A DNA stretch of 64,000 bases from Paraperlucidibaca baekdonensis (GTDB lineage: Bacteria > Pseudomonadota > Gammaproteobacteria > Pseudomonadales > Moraxellaceae). The first letter of the stretch is position 1. Every line of letters begins with the position of its first letter. Positions 16,872-24,768 of this stretch are shown piece by piece. Location of the stretch: assembly GCF_003387535.1 (NCBI RefSeq), contig NZ_QUNR01000003.1, positions 248,001 through 312,000 on the forward strand, in the 5' to 3' direction. The position numbers were made by a program, and so were the translations under genes. The notes below the pieces were generated by a model, which saw only the letters and a program-made list of their open reading frames with translations, was not told the origin of the DNA and searched no databases.

Positions 16872-17970
16872 GTCCTTCAGAAAGTTTCTGCCGGCTTTAA
16901 GCCTTGCTGGCCTCATAGCGACTCTGCCGCTTGCGGCGTATGCCCTCGATGCGGCCGATGTAAAAGCCAAGCTGCCTGCCAAGAGTATGCTGGGTTTGCC
17001 CACGCCATTGCCCAAGCCCGTGGAGCTGAGCTTCTGCTTATTTGACCCCTTTGGCACCGGTGGCAAAGTCGTTGCCATTGCGCGCGAGCTCGCCACGTAT
17101 GCGAAAGCCTTTAATCTGATCGCCGATATACGCCCCTACACCGATGAGCGCGTGGCCGCCGAAGATTTCAAGGCCGGTCGCTGTGATGTGGTGGCGATTT
17201 CGACGCTGCGTGCCAAGCAGTTTAATAATGTCTTAGGCAGCATCGATGCGCCTGGTAATTTGCGCAATTACGCCGAGATGAAAACTCTGCTCACGCAATT
17301 AGCCAAGCCGGTGGTGGCCTCTCTTGCCATCAATGGCCGCTACCAAGTCGCCGCTATCGTGCCGATTGGCGCGGTCTATGTGTACGTCAACGACCGCAAC
17401 ATCAACTCGCTGAGCAAGGCCGCTGGCAAGCGCATCGTGGTGCTCGATTGGGAGCCGAATATGGCGAAGATGGTCTCAGGTCTTGGCGCCCAGCCAGTGC
17501 TCGCCGACTTCACCACCTATGCGGGCAAATTCAACAATGGCCAGGCCGATATCATCATGGCGCCAGCCTTGGCGTATCAGCCCATGGAGCTCGCCAAAGG
17601 CATGGGCGAGAAGGGCGGCGTGATTCATTACCCCTTGCTGCAAGCCACGGCGGCTGTGCTGGTGCGCCGCGACTTGGTGCTGCCGCGCATCCCCGATTTG
17701 GATGCGCGCCTGACTGAGCTACGCAAGTTCGGCCTGAGCTATCTCGACACGTTGTTTGAGCTGCTGACCGACGCTGAGAAAGATATTCCTGCCTCGCGCT
17801 GGGTTGAGTTACCGGCGGCGGAACGTGCGCGCTATGACGAAATGCTTGCAGAGGCGCGCATCTACCTGATGCGCCAAGGCGTCTACGATCCGGTCATGCT
17901 GAGCTTAATGAAGCGCGCGCGCTGCACACATCAGCCCAGTGCTTCGGAGTGCAGTAAGTTCGACGAATAA
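16864..17970 (+). CDS. Putative solute-binding protein, DUF6091 type (paralogue 3)
   Basis: A 368-residue third paralogue. The signal peptide is MNKSFRKFLPALSLAGL through YALDA. It keeps FCLFDPFGTGGK, DERVAAEDFKAGRCD, STLRAKQFNN, GKFNNGQADIIMAPA and the C-terminal RARCTHQPSASECSKFDE. The ATG at 16864 is embedded in the end of paralogue 2 as ATGAATAA and is preferred to an earlier ATG at 16843, which would put seven extra residues before the basic n-region. Its stop abuts the convergent zinc-finger gene at 17971. Confidence 0.75.
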   Translation: MNKSFRKFLPALSLAGLIATLPLAAYALDAADVKAKLPAKSMLGLPTPLPKPVELSFCLFDPFGTGGKVVAIARELATYAKAFNLIADIRPYTDERVAAEDFKAGRCDVVAISTLRAKQFNNVLGSIDAPGNLRNYAEMKTLLTQLAKPVVASLAINGRYQVAAIVPIGAVYVYVNDRNINSLSKAAGKRIVVLDWEPNMAKMVSGLGAQPVLADFTTYAGKFNNGQADIIMAPALAYQPMELAKGMGEKGGVIHYPLLQATAAVLVRRDLVLPRIPDLDARLTELRKFGLSYLDTLFELLTDAEKDIPASRWVELPAAERARYDEMLAEARIYLMRQGVYDPVMLSLMKRARCTHQPSASECSKFDE

Positions 17971-18207
17971 TCAGGGCGTATCTTCGCGATCGGCCGTCAC
18001 GCCATCGAGCCAGCGCTTAACTTGCGCCGGGCTGGGTGAGGGGTCTTGGCGTTGCGGCGTGGTTTGCAGCATCAGTTTAAATTGGCGCAATGCAAGGCGG
18101 CATCGACCACAGAGCATGAGGTGCAAAAATCGCGCTAGGGCCTGACGCAACGTGAGCCGTTGTGGTGGCATCAGCGCGTGTTGGCAAACATCGCGGCAGG
18201 TCATCAT
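17971..18207 (-). CDS. Small zinc-finger, anti-sigma-like protein
   Basis: A 78-residue protein with a Cys/His pattern (CRDVCQHA and, 22 residues later, HLMLCGRCRLALRQ) similar to the zf-HC2-type zinc-binding anti-sigma domain, but without a membrane segment. It follows the ECF sigma gene by 77 bases on the same strand, the usual position for a cognate anti-sigma factor. The identification is by pattern and position; direct binding is inferred. Confidence 0.6.
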   Translation of the reverse strand: MMTCRDVCQHALMPPQRLTLRQALARFLHLMLCGRCRLALRQFKLMLQTTPQRQDPSPSPAQVKRWLDGVTADREDTP

Positions 18208-18284
18208 AAGGCAGCACTCATCAGCAGTTGGTGGCTAGGTCTACTGCATAGATGCAGCAGTGGCAGGTTTTATTACAAAGCGGT

Positions 18285-18881
18285 CTAGCAATCGCCGGTG
18301 CGCTGAAAATGATCGAGCATTTTAAATAGGCTTAGCCGCGCCCGATACAGCAGCACGCGGTAATGATTTGGCGTGATGCCGAGCAGCTCGCAAATCGACT
18401 CGACATTGACCGATTGGAAGTCGGTGAGCTGTAGTGTCACGCGCTGGCCATCGGGTAGACCTGCCATGTGATGCTCAATGCATTCATTCATGGCGCGTGC
18501 TTCGAGGAGTTTTTCCGGGCTGTCATCGGTCCAGGCTTTGATGGGTATTTGCCAATGACCATCGCTGGCGAACAGATCCGTGTGGTTGTCGTGATCATCG
18601 AGCGAGAGGTGCTGTTTGTGCTTACGCAGTTGGTTGTAGGCGCAATTCATGGTTATGCGGAGCAGCCAGGTTTTCAGACTCGCGCGCGCTTCAAAGCCGC
18701 CAATGGCTCGGTGCACAGAAATCCACGCCTCTTGCACGGCATCATCGGCGTGATTAGCCGTGATGGCGCGCGCCGTGGCGAGCATGGCGCCGCCATACTG
18801 TTGCATGGCTAGTTGCAAACCACGGTTGCGTTGCGCAGGCCTAGTGGCTTGCATCAAAGAGACTAATTCAGCGTCATTCAA
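18285..18881 (-). CDS. RNA polymerase ECF-type sigma factor
   Basis: A 198-residue sigma-70 family protein. Region 2 spans about residues 25-95, with the ADDAVQEAWISVHRAIGGFE helix and SLKTWLLRITMNCAYNQLRK of region 2.4; region 4 spans residues 130-185, with LTDFQSVNVESICELLGITP and NHYRVLLYRAR. Region 3 is absent, as in extracytoplasmic-function factors. The following small zinc-finger gene may encode its anti-sigma. Target genes cannot be read here. Confidence 0.9.
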   Translation of the reverse strand: MNDAELVSLMQATRPAQRNRGLQLAMQQYGGAMLATARAITANHADDAVQEAWISVHRAIGGFEARASLKTWLLRITMNCAYNQLRKHKQHLSLDDHDNHTDLFASDGHWQIPIKAWTDDSPEKLLEARAMNECIEHHMAGLPDGQRVTLQLTDFQSVNVESICELLGITPNHYRVLLYRARLSLFKMLDHFQRTGDC

Positions 18882-18995
18882 CTGCCGGCACCTAAAATTG
18901 CATGCGTCATACTAGCAGCGCCAAGCACCAGCGTGTGGGAATTAAGCCGAGCGAGCGCGGTTGCTGTTTTTATCGGCAAATAGCCGCGCAATGGC

Positions 18996-19024
18996 TTGAC
19001 CAGTCTGCTTGTCCTCTCTATTAT
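18996..19024 (+). promoter_or_regulatory. Sigma70 promoter of tRNA-Asn
   Basis: TTGACC at 18996-19001 and TATTAT at 19019-19024 are separated by exactly 17 bases, a near-consensus promoter. A GC-rich stretch (GCCCTCG) follows the -10 box, as in stringently controlled stable-RNA promoters. The mature tRNA starts 19 bases downstream of the -10 element. Confidence 0.8.
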
Positions 19025-19042
19025 TCGCCCTCGTTACGACGA

Positions 19043-19118
19043 TCCCCGATAGCTCAGTTGGTAGAGCAAAGGACTGTTAATCCTTGGGTCACTGGTTCGA
19101 GTCCAGTTCGGGGAGCCA
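19043..19118 (+). tRNA. tRNA-Asn (anticodon GTT)
   Basis: A 76-base cloverleaf. The acceptor arm TCCCCGA pairs with TCGGGGA, the D arm is AGCTCAGTTGGTAGAGC, the anticodon stem AGGACT/AATCCT region carries GTT, the T arm ACTGG-TTCGAGT-CCAGT is fully paired, and CCA is encoded. Its 3' part is the duplicated attachment sequence of the adjoining island. Confidence 0.95.
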
Positions 19119-19169
19119 TATATTTCAACAACTTAGCCTCATTCATCGAATGGGGCTTTTTTGTTTCTG
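19087..19169 (+). repeat. Left 83-bp direct repeat (attachment site, tRNA side)
   Basis: This repeat includes the last 32 bases of tRNA-Asn from GGTCACTGG onward plus the downstream terminator. It recurs at 20710-20792 with two mismatches. The intact tRNA T-stem here shows that this copy restores the functional gene. Confidence 0.9.
19135..19162 (+). terminator. Rho-independent terminator of tRNA-Asn
   Basis: AGCCTCATTC and GAATGGGGCT form a 10-bp stem with one G-U pair around an ATC loop, followed by six T residues. It lies 17 bases after the tRNA CCA end. Confidence 0.88.
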
Positions 19170-19395
19170 AAAATCTGTACTCACTTTTCATCGACACAAA
19201 TCAATGTACGCTCTCTATTGCCTTGTGTTGATCGCTTTAGATCGAGTTGCATCGTTCAGGCTTTCATTTCCCTATCAACGATATCTTTTACTTGTTTTAG
19301 CTGCTTGTTGAGCTGTTCGCTAGCTCGCTGAGGATCTTTGACGGAGTTGCTTGAACTGGGATCCCTATGTCCTCGTAGACATGTAGCGCTGTCCA
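19170..19395. other. Non-coding left part of the tRNA island
   Basis: AT-rich sequence without a supported gene between the left repeat and the promoter of the two-gene cargo. A minus-strand open frame at 19297-19524 crosses the cargo promoter and the start of the first gene, has no ribosome site or recognisable motif, and could at most be the remnant of a lost gene. Confidence 0.45.
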
Positions 19396-19450
19396 TTGCA
19401 ATTTGCCCTGATTTTGATATTCTTTATTCGCGATTTGCGAATAAAGAATA
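19396..19450 (+). promoter_or_regulatory. Promoter overlapped by a 14-bp inverted repeat operator
   Basis: TTGCAA (19396-19401) and TATTCT (19418-19423) are 16 bases apart and form a plausible promoter. The -10 box lies in the left arm of a perfect inverted repeat, TATTCTTTATTCGC at 19418-19431 and its reverse complement at 19437-19450, with the 5-base loop GATTT. The repeat ends six bases before the ATG of the winged-helix gene. The arrangement is that of an autoregulated toxin-antitoxin operon. Confidence 0.7.
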
Positions 19451-19456
19451 AAATCT

Positions 19457-19972
19457 ATGAGCCTAAAACCACAAGATGTTGTCGTTGCCTTGGGCGCATT
19501 GCTTAAGCCTCCAGTCGACTTCACTTATCAAGACCGTTCCATCCAATTAGGTATGAGCGTCTCCGAAGTGCATGCGGCAGATAAGCGCCTTCATAACGCA
19601 GGTCTAATGGCAGAGGGGCGTTCAGTAGCGGCAGCATTAGAAGAGTTTCTTGTTCACGGACTGCGCTACGTCTTTGTGCCGAAGTTAGGAGGACTAGTCA
19701 GAGGCGTTCCGACTGCACATGCTGGACCTGGCTTATCTGCTCTAATCCAAAGCGATGAATTACCGCCAGTTTGGCCTGATCCAGAAGGTGAGGTAAGAGG
19801 CCTATCATTTTCACCTTTGTATAGCTCTGCTCCAGGAGCGGCGCGTCGAGATCTAAAACTACATGAGTTACTTTCACTAGCAGATGCCTTGCGAGGTGGT
19901 AGAGCTCGGGAGCGTAAGTTGGCAGCAGAGCTCATTCATCAGCGTTTAAGCGAAGCTACCTATGCGCTTTGA
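19457..19972 (+). CDS. Putative winged-helix DNA-binding protein, probable antitoxin of an NTase pair
   Basis: A 171-residue protein I can only place by pattern. The first 60 residues (VVVALGALLKPPV, then SIQLGMSVSEVHAADKRL and HNAGLM) look like a winged-helix domain in which SVSEVHAADKRL is the recognition helix. The remainder is Pro- and Gly-rich with a helical C-terminus. It sits just downstream of a perfect inverted repeat overlapping its promoter, so it probably binds there and represses. Its last 11 bases overlap the start of the nucleotidyltransferase, as in AbiEi/AbiEii pairs. The link to a toxin is inference. Confidence 0.7.
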   Translation: MSLKPQDVVVALGALLKPPVDFTYQDRSIQLGMSVSEVHAADKRLHNAGLMAEGRSVAAALEEFLVHGLRYVFVPKLGGLVRGVPTAHAGPGLSALIQSDELPPVWPDPEGEVRGLSFSPLYSSAPGAARRDLKLHELLSLADALRGGRARERKLAAELIHQRLSEATYAL

Positions 19973-20663
19973 TCCGAATCGAGAAATGATGCGCCAAGTT
20001 GCGCTACAGCTTGACGACTTAACCGATCAGCTTGTGTTTGTCGGCGGCGTTACTGCAGGGCTGCTAATAACAGATCCAGCCGCTCCTAGTGTGCGGCCTA
20101 CAAAGGATGTCGATGTCATCACAATTATTGAGTCACACACGGACTACTATCGATTAAGTGAAGCTTTGCGGCAGCGTGGTTTTAAGGAAGATCAATCAGA
20201 AGGCGCACCTCTGTGTCGTTGGATTTCTGGTGGATGGATTCTTGATGTTATGCCGGTTGATAGCAGCATCCTAGGCTTCAGCAACAAGTGGTATGAGCTG
20301 GCAGCAGAAACGGCCATGAGCATTGCATTAGATGATGAGATAACTATTCGCGTCATCAGCGGCCCATGCTTTATTGCCACTAAGCTTGAAGCATTTTATG
20401 GGCGCGGCAATGGCGACTTTCTAGCAAGTCATGATCTCGAAGATATCGTTGGTGTGATTGAAGGACGGCCAGAGTTAGTCGCTGAGTGCTTTCATGCACC
20501 AGCTAATTTGCGTGCCTATTTTCAAAAGCAGCTAACGACGTTGCTAAGTAACCGTGATTTTAGCCAAGCGTTGCCAGGGCATGTTTTAGAAGCCGGACGG
20601 TTGCCAATTGTGCGCCGGCGATTGATGGCTATAGCTGCTGGTAGTGCGCTAGCAGACTTTTAA
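19962..20663 (+). CDS. Nucleotidyltransferase, AbiEii-like putative toxin
   Basis: A 233-residue protein of the DNA polymerase beta-type nucleotidyltransferase superfamily. The active site shows GGVT at residues 28-31, DxD at Asp49 and Asp51 (TKDVDVI), a third Asp at 95 (WILDVMP), and downstream K141 in TKLEAFYGRGNGDF and the conserved HDLEDI near 157-162. This order (GG, DxD, D, K-x-x-A, D-x-x-D) matches AbiEii/MenT-like enzymes that transfer nucleotides to RNA or protein substrates, some of which are toxins in abortive infection. It is translationally coupled to the winged-helix gene. Confidence 0.78.
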   Translation: MRFDPNREMMRQVALQLDDLTDQLVFVGGVTAGLLITDPAAPSVRPTKDVDVITIIESHTDYYRLSEALRQRGFKEDQSEGAPLCRWISGGWILDVMPVDSSILGFSNKWYELAAETAMSIALDDEITIRVISGPCFIATKLEAFYGRGNGDFLASHDLEDIVGVIEGRPELVAECFHAPANLRAYFQKQLTTLLSNRDFSQALPGHVLEAGRLPIVRRRLMAIAAGSALADF

Positions 20664-20709
20664 GAACTCGTAACTTTCCAAACCATCCCTGAGCTAAATA
20701 TCGTCATTC

Positions 20710-20792
20710 GGTCACTGATTCGAGTCCAGCTCGGGGAGCCATATATTTCAACAACTTAGCCTCATTCATCGAATGGGGCTTTTTTGTTTCTG
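20710..20792 (+). repeat. Right 83-bp direct repeat (attachment site, distal side)
   Basis: It is an 81/83 match to 19087-19169. The two differences both hit the tRNA T-stem (GGTT to GATT and AGTT to AGCT), leaving the T stem mispaired, so this is a non-functional tRNA 3' fragment marking the distal end of the element. Confidence 0.9.
20758..20785 (+). terminator. Duplicated rho-independent terminator closing the island operon
   Basis: The second copy of the tRNA terminator: AGCCTCATTC, ATC loop, GAATGGGGCT and a run of six Ts. It lies about 95 bases after the nucleotidyltransferase stop, so integration supplied the cargo operon with a terminator. Confidence 0.85.
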
Positions 20793-20866
20793 CATTCATG
20801 TAGGGGCTATGGCCTCAGCGAGGATGTCAGGATGGCCATTCGCCGGCTCAGGAGCATCCTAAAAGC

Positions 20867-21298
20867 TTAATTTCGCTGCCTAGACCGCCGATAATTCACC
20901 ACCGCAACCGCCAAGAAAAAGACCATAAACAGGCCGTCATTGATGCCATAGGAAGACATAAACAGGCCGCCGAGCACGTCATTCTCGACGATGGCCTCGA
21001 GTGTCTCGGGTGTGGTGTTCGAACGCCACAGAAGCCAGGCCACGGTATAGGCCAGTTTTTCAATAGCGAACACCAGTGGAATGGCCACAGACTGGCTGGC
21101 GAAGGGGGCTGCGGCAAGGTAGGCGAGTCCCCAGACCATAATCATGAGCAGGCCAAAAAATGAAAAGACGGCTGGGTCGGCGCTGCTGAGGGTCGGGCTT
21201 TGCAAGCCTTGGGTAACGACTAAAATGCCAACGATGTTGACCAGCCCGGCGAGCATAAAGCCGCGTGCCGGCCAGTTGGATGCAATGGTGGATGTCAT
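20867..21298 (-). CDS. Four-helix inner-membrane protein of unknown function
   Basis: A 143-residue protein with about four hydrophobic segments (near residues 12-30, 44-66, 72-90 and 115-135) and a basic C-terminus RRSRQRN. I do not recognise a family. It is the last gene of a minus-strand run that includes a medium-chain dehydrogenase just four bases upstream, suggesting one operon. Confidence 0.65.
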   Translation of the reverse strand: MTSTIASNWPARGFMLAGLVNIVGILVVTQGLQSPTLSSADPAVFSFFGLLMIMVWGLAYLAAAPFASQSVAIPLVFAIEKLAYTVAWLLWRSNTTPETLEAIVENDVLGGLFMSSYGINDGLFMVFFLAVAVVNYRRSRQRN

Positions 21299-21302
21299 GT
21301 CG

Positions 21303-22427
21303 TCATGCCCTCGATGGCTTAATTAAAAATTTTTCGCCCGTGGCTTGTTTGGCATAGCGAGCCATATTGTCCAAATGCAGCGCCTCTGCGAGCGTCACCT
21401 CATGCGTGTAGTGACTAGCAAAGGTGGTGTTGATTTCTGCGGCAATGCGCTGACGCATGGCATGGGTGGTTTGCGCGCCTAGCTTGCCGAGCGCGTTGAA
21501 CAGCAGAAAGCCATTCACGCCCCATGCAAAGCCGAAGCTGCGATTGAGCGTAATAGCACCACGATCGAGTGCGCCGTAAATATACACCTGCTTGTAGGTA
21601 TCGGAGCCATAGACGCTGTATTCGGTCATGTTACGCGAGGCGGCGGCTTCCATGCAGGTCAGGATGTCGCTGGCCATTTTGCCGCCACCAATGGCATCGA
21701 AGGCGATAGTGGCGCCGGTGGCCACCAGTGCGGCGGTGAGGTCTGCGTGGAAGCTCTCCACGCTCGAGTTGACGATGTATTTGGCACCCATGTCACGCAG
21801 CAGCGTTTCTTGTGCGGGCTTGCGGACAATATTGACCAAATCGATGCCGTCGGCGATGCAGATGCGATTGAGCATTTGCCCGAGATTCGATGCGGCGGCG
21901 GTATGCACGAGAGCTTGATGGCCCTCGGCGCGCATGGTCTCAACCATGGCCAATGCCGTGAGTGGGTTGACAAAGCTGGAGGCAGCCGCGGTCGCGGTCG
22001 TGCCTGACGGCATCTCCAAGCAGCTACGCACATCGGCGCATAAATAGCGGCGATAGGTTCCGCCCCCAATGACCGCCACGGTTTTGCCCATCAAGCTTTT
22101 TGCCGCGGCCGATGCGCCGGTAGCAATCACTGTGCCGGCGCCTTCATTGCCCACGGGTAAGGATTTTCCCACGCGGGCCTTCAGCGCGCTGATGAATTTG
22201 GCCGGCACATCAGCGGTGATGACGGGCCGATCTGCGCTGCCCGATTGCCGCGCGGTACTCATGTCGGCCAAGCCAAACAGCACGCCTAAATCAGATGGGT
22301 TGATGGGGCAGGCCTGCATGTCGATGACCACCTGTGTGTCGCCAGGTTCAGGCATCGCGATGTCGCGAATAGCCAGCTCCAATGTGTTGTTGGCGGTGAT
22401 TGTGGAGGTGAGCTGTAGGTTGGTCAT
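21303..22427 (-). CDS. Zinc-independent alcohol dehydrogenase / quinone oxidoreductase-like (MDR) protein
   Basis: A 374-residue medium-chain dehydrogenase/reductase. The N-terminal GroES-like part has PINPSDLGVLFG and VGNEGAGTVIATG, which match quinone-oxidoreductase-type members; the structural and catalytic zinc Cys are not evident. The Rossmann part (TAAASNLGQMLNRIC) binds NAD(P). It is followed by a membrane protein and preceded by an SDR. The substrate is unknown. Confidence 0.85.
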   Translation of the reverse strand: MTNLQLTSTITANNTLELAIRDIAMPEPGDTQVVIDMQACPINPSDLGVLFGLADMSTARQSGSADRPVITADVPAKFISALKARVGKSLPVGNEGAGTVIATGASAAAKSLMGKTVAVIGGGTYRRYLCADVRSCLEMPSGTTATAAASSFVNPLTALAMVETMRAEGHQALVHTAAASNLGQMLNRICIADGIDLVNIVRKPAQETLLRDMGAKYIVNSSVESFHADLTAALVATGATIAFDAIGGGKMASDILTCMEAAASRNMTEYSVYGSDTYKQVYIYGALDRGAITLNRSFGFAWGVNGFLLFNALGKLGAQTTHAMRQRIAAEINTTFASHYTHEVTLAEALHLDNMARYAKQATGEKFLIKPSRA

Positions 22428-22465
22428 TATTCTTCTCTCTTGGGAAACATAGGTAGGCTTTCACA

Positions 22466-23257
22466 TCATTTAAATGGGTTAGCAACCTTACCTATGCGGT
22501 ATCTCGCCCATTCGGGCAGGGGCCGCATCATGGCCACGGAAAATTTGTTGAAGCGGCCGGGAACGCAGACTGGCTTGCCATGCATGACCGCGTCGAGGGC
22601 TTCTTTAACGACGTCATCGGGCTGTTGCCACATGATGGCTGGTAGTTTGTTGGCGGTGTGGCGCGTGCCCATGACATCGTGAAATTCGCTTTTGGTGAAG
22701 CCAGGGCAGAGCGCTGTCACGTGGATGCCATGTGGTTTCAGCTCCATGTCGAGCGATTCGGACAGAATCAGCACATACGTCTTGATTGCCGAGTACAACA
22801 GACTTTCGCCTGGCGGTGCGAAGGCAGCGAGGGATGATACGTTGATGATGCGCCCCCATTGGCGCTCGATCATTGCCGGTGCCACTAAGTGCGCGAGCTC
22901 AGTCACTGCGGTGATCATGACCTGAATTTCGCCGGCCAACTCTGACCACGGCGTATCGACAAACTTTTTATGCCCTGATAGTCCGGCGTTATTGATCAGC
23001 AGGTCGATGCACAGGCCTTGCTCGGCGGCATAAGCCATAATGTCGCGCGGTGCTGACGCGTCAGTTAAGTCGGCGGCAAAGACTTTGCACTCGATGCCGT
23101 GCGCATCAATCAGCTCTTGAGCAAGCGCTTTGAGGCGATCCACGCGTCGAGCAACAAGCAGCAACGTGAAGCCCTGCGCGGCGAGCTGCCGAGCAAAGCT
23201 GGCGCCAATGCCAGCTGAGGCGCCGGTGATCAATGCGGTACGTGTTGCAGCTGTCAT
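22466..23257 (-). CDS. Short-chain dehydrogenase/reductase (SDR)
   Basis: A 263-residue classical SDR with TGASAGIG near residues 12-19, NNAG near 94-97, Ser in VSSLAAF and the catalytic YSAIK. It resembles the DltE/oxidoreductase group of about 260 residues that reduces acyl or ketone substrates. It lies 38 bases upstream of the MDR gene and may be its partner. Confidence 0.88.
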   Translation of the reverse strand: MTAATRTALITGASAGIGASFARQLAAQGFTLLLVARRVDRLKALAQELIDAHGIECKVFAADLTDASAPRDIMAYAAEQGLCIDLLINNAGLSGHKKFVDTPWSELAGEIQVMITAVTELAHLVAPAMIERQWGRIINVSSLAAFAPPGESLLYSAIKTYVLILSESLDMELKPHGIHVTALCPGFTKSEFHDVMGTRHTANKLPAIMWQQPDDVVKEALDAVMHGKPVCVPGRFNKFSVAMMRPLPEWARYRIGKVANPFK

Positions 23258-23336
23258 GCGGATGGCCTCTATTGTTTTTGTGGTGAGATCGGAACATTCG
23301 AGTTAATGCTGCCGATTACTATCATGCCTAAACGCG

Positions 23337-23708
23337 TTATTTCTGCAAAACATGCATGGCGAGTGCCAGTAATAAGCAGCCCAGCGCGACATAATCAGCG
23401 ATGACCACGCGCTGCACCTCAGTATTCACGCCACCCTCACGCCATGCGATCAGTAAAAATGCCAGCACACTGATGAAGCCTAGCCCTATGCCCACGCCAT
23501 GAAACGCCGGCTGCCAAGCGGCCGCGAGTAAGCTGGCGCCCAGCAGGCCAAACAGCACGGCGCGATGGCGCATCAAAATCGCGACATTAGGGTCGCTCAC
23601 GGCAATACCGTAGGCACGACCGATCTGAGTGCTGCTGATCACGCCTGCCAGTGGCAACAGATGAATAATGGCCACGAGGGTTAGTAGAACGGAAATGGCG
23701 AGCTTCAT
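23337..23708 (-). CDS. Small four-helix membrane protein
   Basis: A 123-residue protein with four predicted membrane helices and the recurrent segment NVAILMRHRAVLFGLLG. Homologues of this pattern are small inner-membrane proteins, often mislabelled in databases as phosphopantetheine adenylyltransferases; nothing here supports that enzymatic activity. Function is unknown. Confidence 0.7.
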   Translation of the reverse strand: MKLAISVLLTLVAIIHLLPLAGVISSTQIGRAYGIAVSDPNVAILMRHRAVLFGLLGASLLAAAWQPAFHGVGIGLGFISVLAFLLIAWREGGVNTEVQRVVIADYVALGCLLLALAMHVLQK

Positions 23709-23762
23709 GTGCGCTGTTCCAGTTAAGGTCGTGAAGTGAAAAAGCTCAATGAATCACGGCGC

Positions 23763-24698
23763 TTATTTCAGGCGCTGATAGTTCATTGGCACCCAGCGAA
23801 AGCCTTTCGCGTCGGTGTTGATGTAGCCCACCGAGGGAAATTGCAAATGCGTCGCGGCCACGAGCTGGCCCTTGCTTGCTGCGCTTTTGAATAGGCTTAT
23901 GCGTTGCGCTTTCGCGGCGTTGGCATCGCTATCGAAGCCGATGGTGACCTCGGGGTGGTCAAACTGCACAGCCGCCACGTGGATGATATCGCCCAAGACC
24001 AGCAGGCTGGCGTCGCCACTGCGCACTTCATAGCTCATGTGGCCGGGCGTATGGCCGTGGCTGGGCTGAGCCACAACACCGGCCGCCAGGCTAGTTTTGT
24101 CGCTAATGGTTTTAAAGTGATTAGCCGCTTGATAGGGCTTCAGTGAGGCCATCGCGCCTTGGAAAAAACCTTTTTTATCATCGGGCGCTTTGGCCAGTTC
24201 GGCGTCATTGAGCCAGTACGCCGCATCGGCGGCATCGGCATAAACGGTGGCATTGGGGTAGACCATCTGGCCATCGCGGGTGAGGCCACCGACATGGTCT
24301 GGGTGCATGTGGCTGATGTAGATTTCATCGACTTGCTCGGGTGTGTAGCCGGCGAGCGCGAGGTTTTTCGCGACATTGCCCAGCGTTGGACCAAACAGGC
24401 TGCCAGCACCGGCGTCGATGAGCACGAGCTTGCCATCGGCATTCACTAGGTAGGCATTGACCGAGGTTTCCAGCGGCGCGCGTTGATGGCGCTGCGCGAG
24501 TGCGGCGAGCGTCTTTTCTGGCGGCTGTTGCAGCAGTTTGTCGACCGGCAAGTCCACGGTGCCATCATTTAATACGGTGATTTCACTGCTGCCGAGCATG
24601 AAGCGATAAAAGCCGGGCGCTTGCGATTTAACGGCTTCAGCCGCGGCGAATGCACTGGTGCTGAAGGCGAGTGTGAGCGCGAGTAGCGTGAATTTCAT
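23763..24698 (-). CDS. Exported metallo-beta-lactamase-fold hydrolase
   Basis: A 311-residue protein. The signal peptide MKFTLLALTLAFSTSAFA ends at about residue 18. The zinc motif HMHPDH is at residues 130-135 with Gly-Gly after it; further ligands should be the His in SHGHTPGH and Asp in VLGDIIH. The ATG at 24698 carries the only clean signal peptide; the frame extends upstream without a plausible start. MBL-fold hydrolases of this group include lactonases and other esterases, and the substrate is not fixed here. Confidence 0.85.
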   Translation of the reverse strand: MKFTLLALTLAFSTSAFAAAEAVKSQAPGFYRFMLGSSEITVLNDGTVDLPVDKLLQQPPEKTLAALAQRHQRAPLETSVNAYLVNADGKLVLIDAGAGSLFGPTLGNVAKNLALAGYTPEQVDEIYISHMHPDHVGGLTRDGQMVYPNATVYADAADAAYWLNDAELAKAPDDKKGFFQGAMASLKPYQAANHFKTISDKTSLAAGVVAQPSHGHTPGHMSYEVRSGDASLLVLGDIIHVAAVQFDHPEVTIGFDSDANAAKAQRISLFKSAASKGQLVAATHLQFPSVGYINTDAKGFRWVPMNYQRLK

Positions 24699-24768
24699 GA
24701 GCGGTATCCTTAGTCGTTTTAGGTAATGGTAGAGCGCGATATTAGGCATTGGTAGTAGGTCATTGGTC

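Larger units (their letters stand above)
19087..20792 (+). mobile_element. 1.6-kb integrase-less tRNA-Asn island with a winged-helix/nucleotidyltransferase pair
   Basis: Two 83-bp direct repeats of the tRNA-Asn 3' end and its terminator bound about 1.54 kb of unique sequence, which by eye is more AT-rich than its surroundings. This is the footprint of site-specific integration into a tRNA gene. The only genes inside are a winged-helix-like protein and a nucleotidyltransferase; there is no integrase, so the element is a deleted remnant or relies on an integrase in trans. The right copy carries two T-stem mismatches. Confidence 0.85.

Noticed and set aside
19297-19524. Minus-strand frame in the tRNA island
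   Set aside because: It overlaps the operator and start of the winged-helix gene on the other strand. I could not rule out that it is a remnant, but nothing supports a functional gene.
20710-20741. Second tRNA-Asn
   Set aside because: Only the 3' part is present and two T-stem pairs are broken; it is the island's distal repeat.
23337-23708. Phosphopantetheine adenylyltransferase
   Set aside because: This label is sometimes attached to such proteins; the four-helix membrane sequence has no HxGH nucleotidyltransferase motif.
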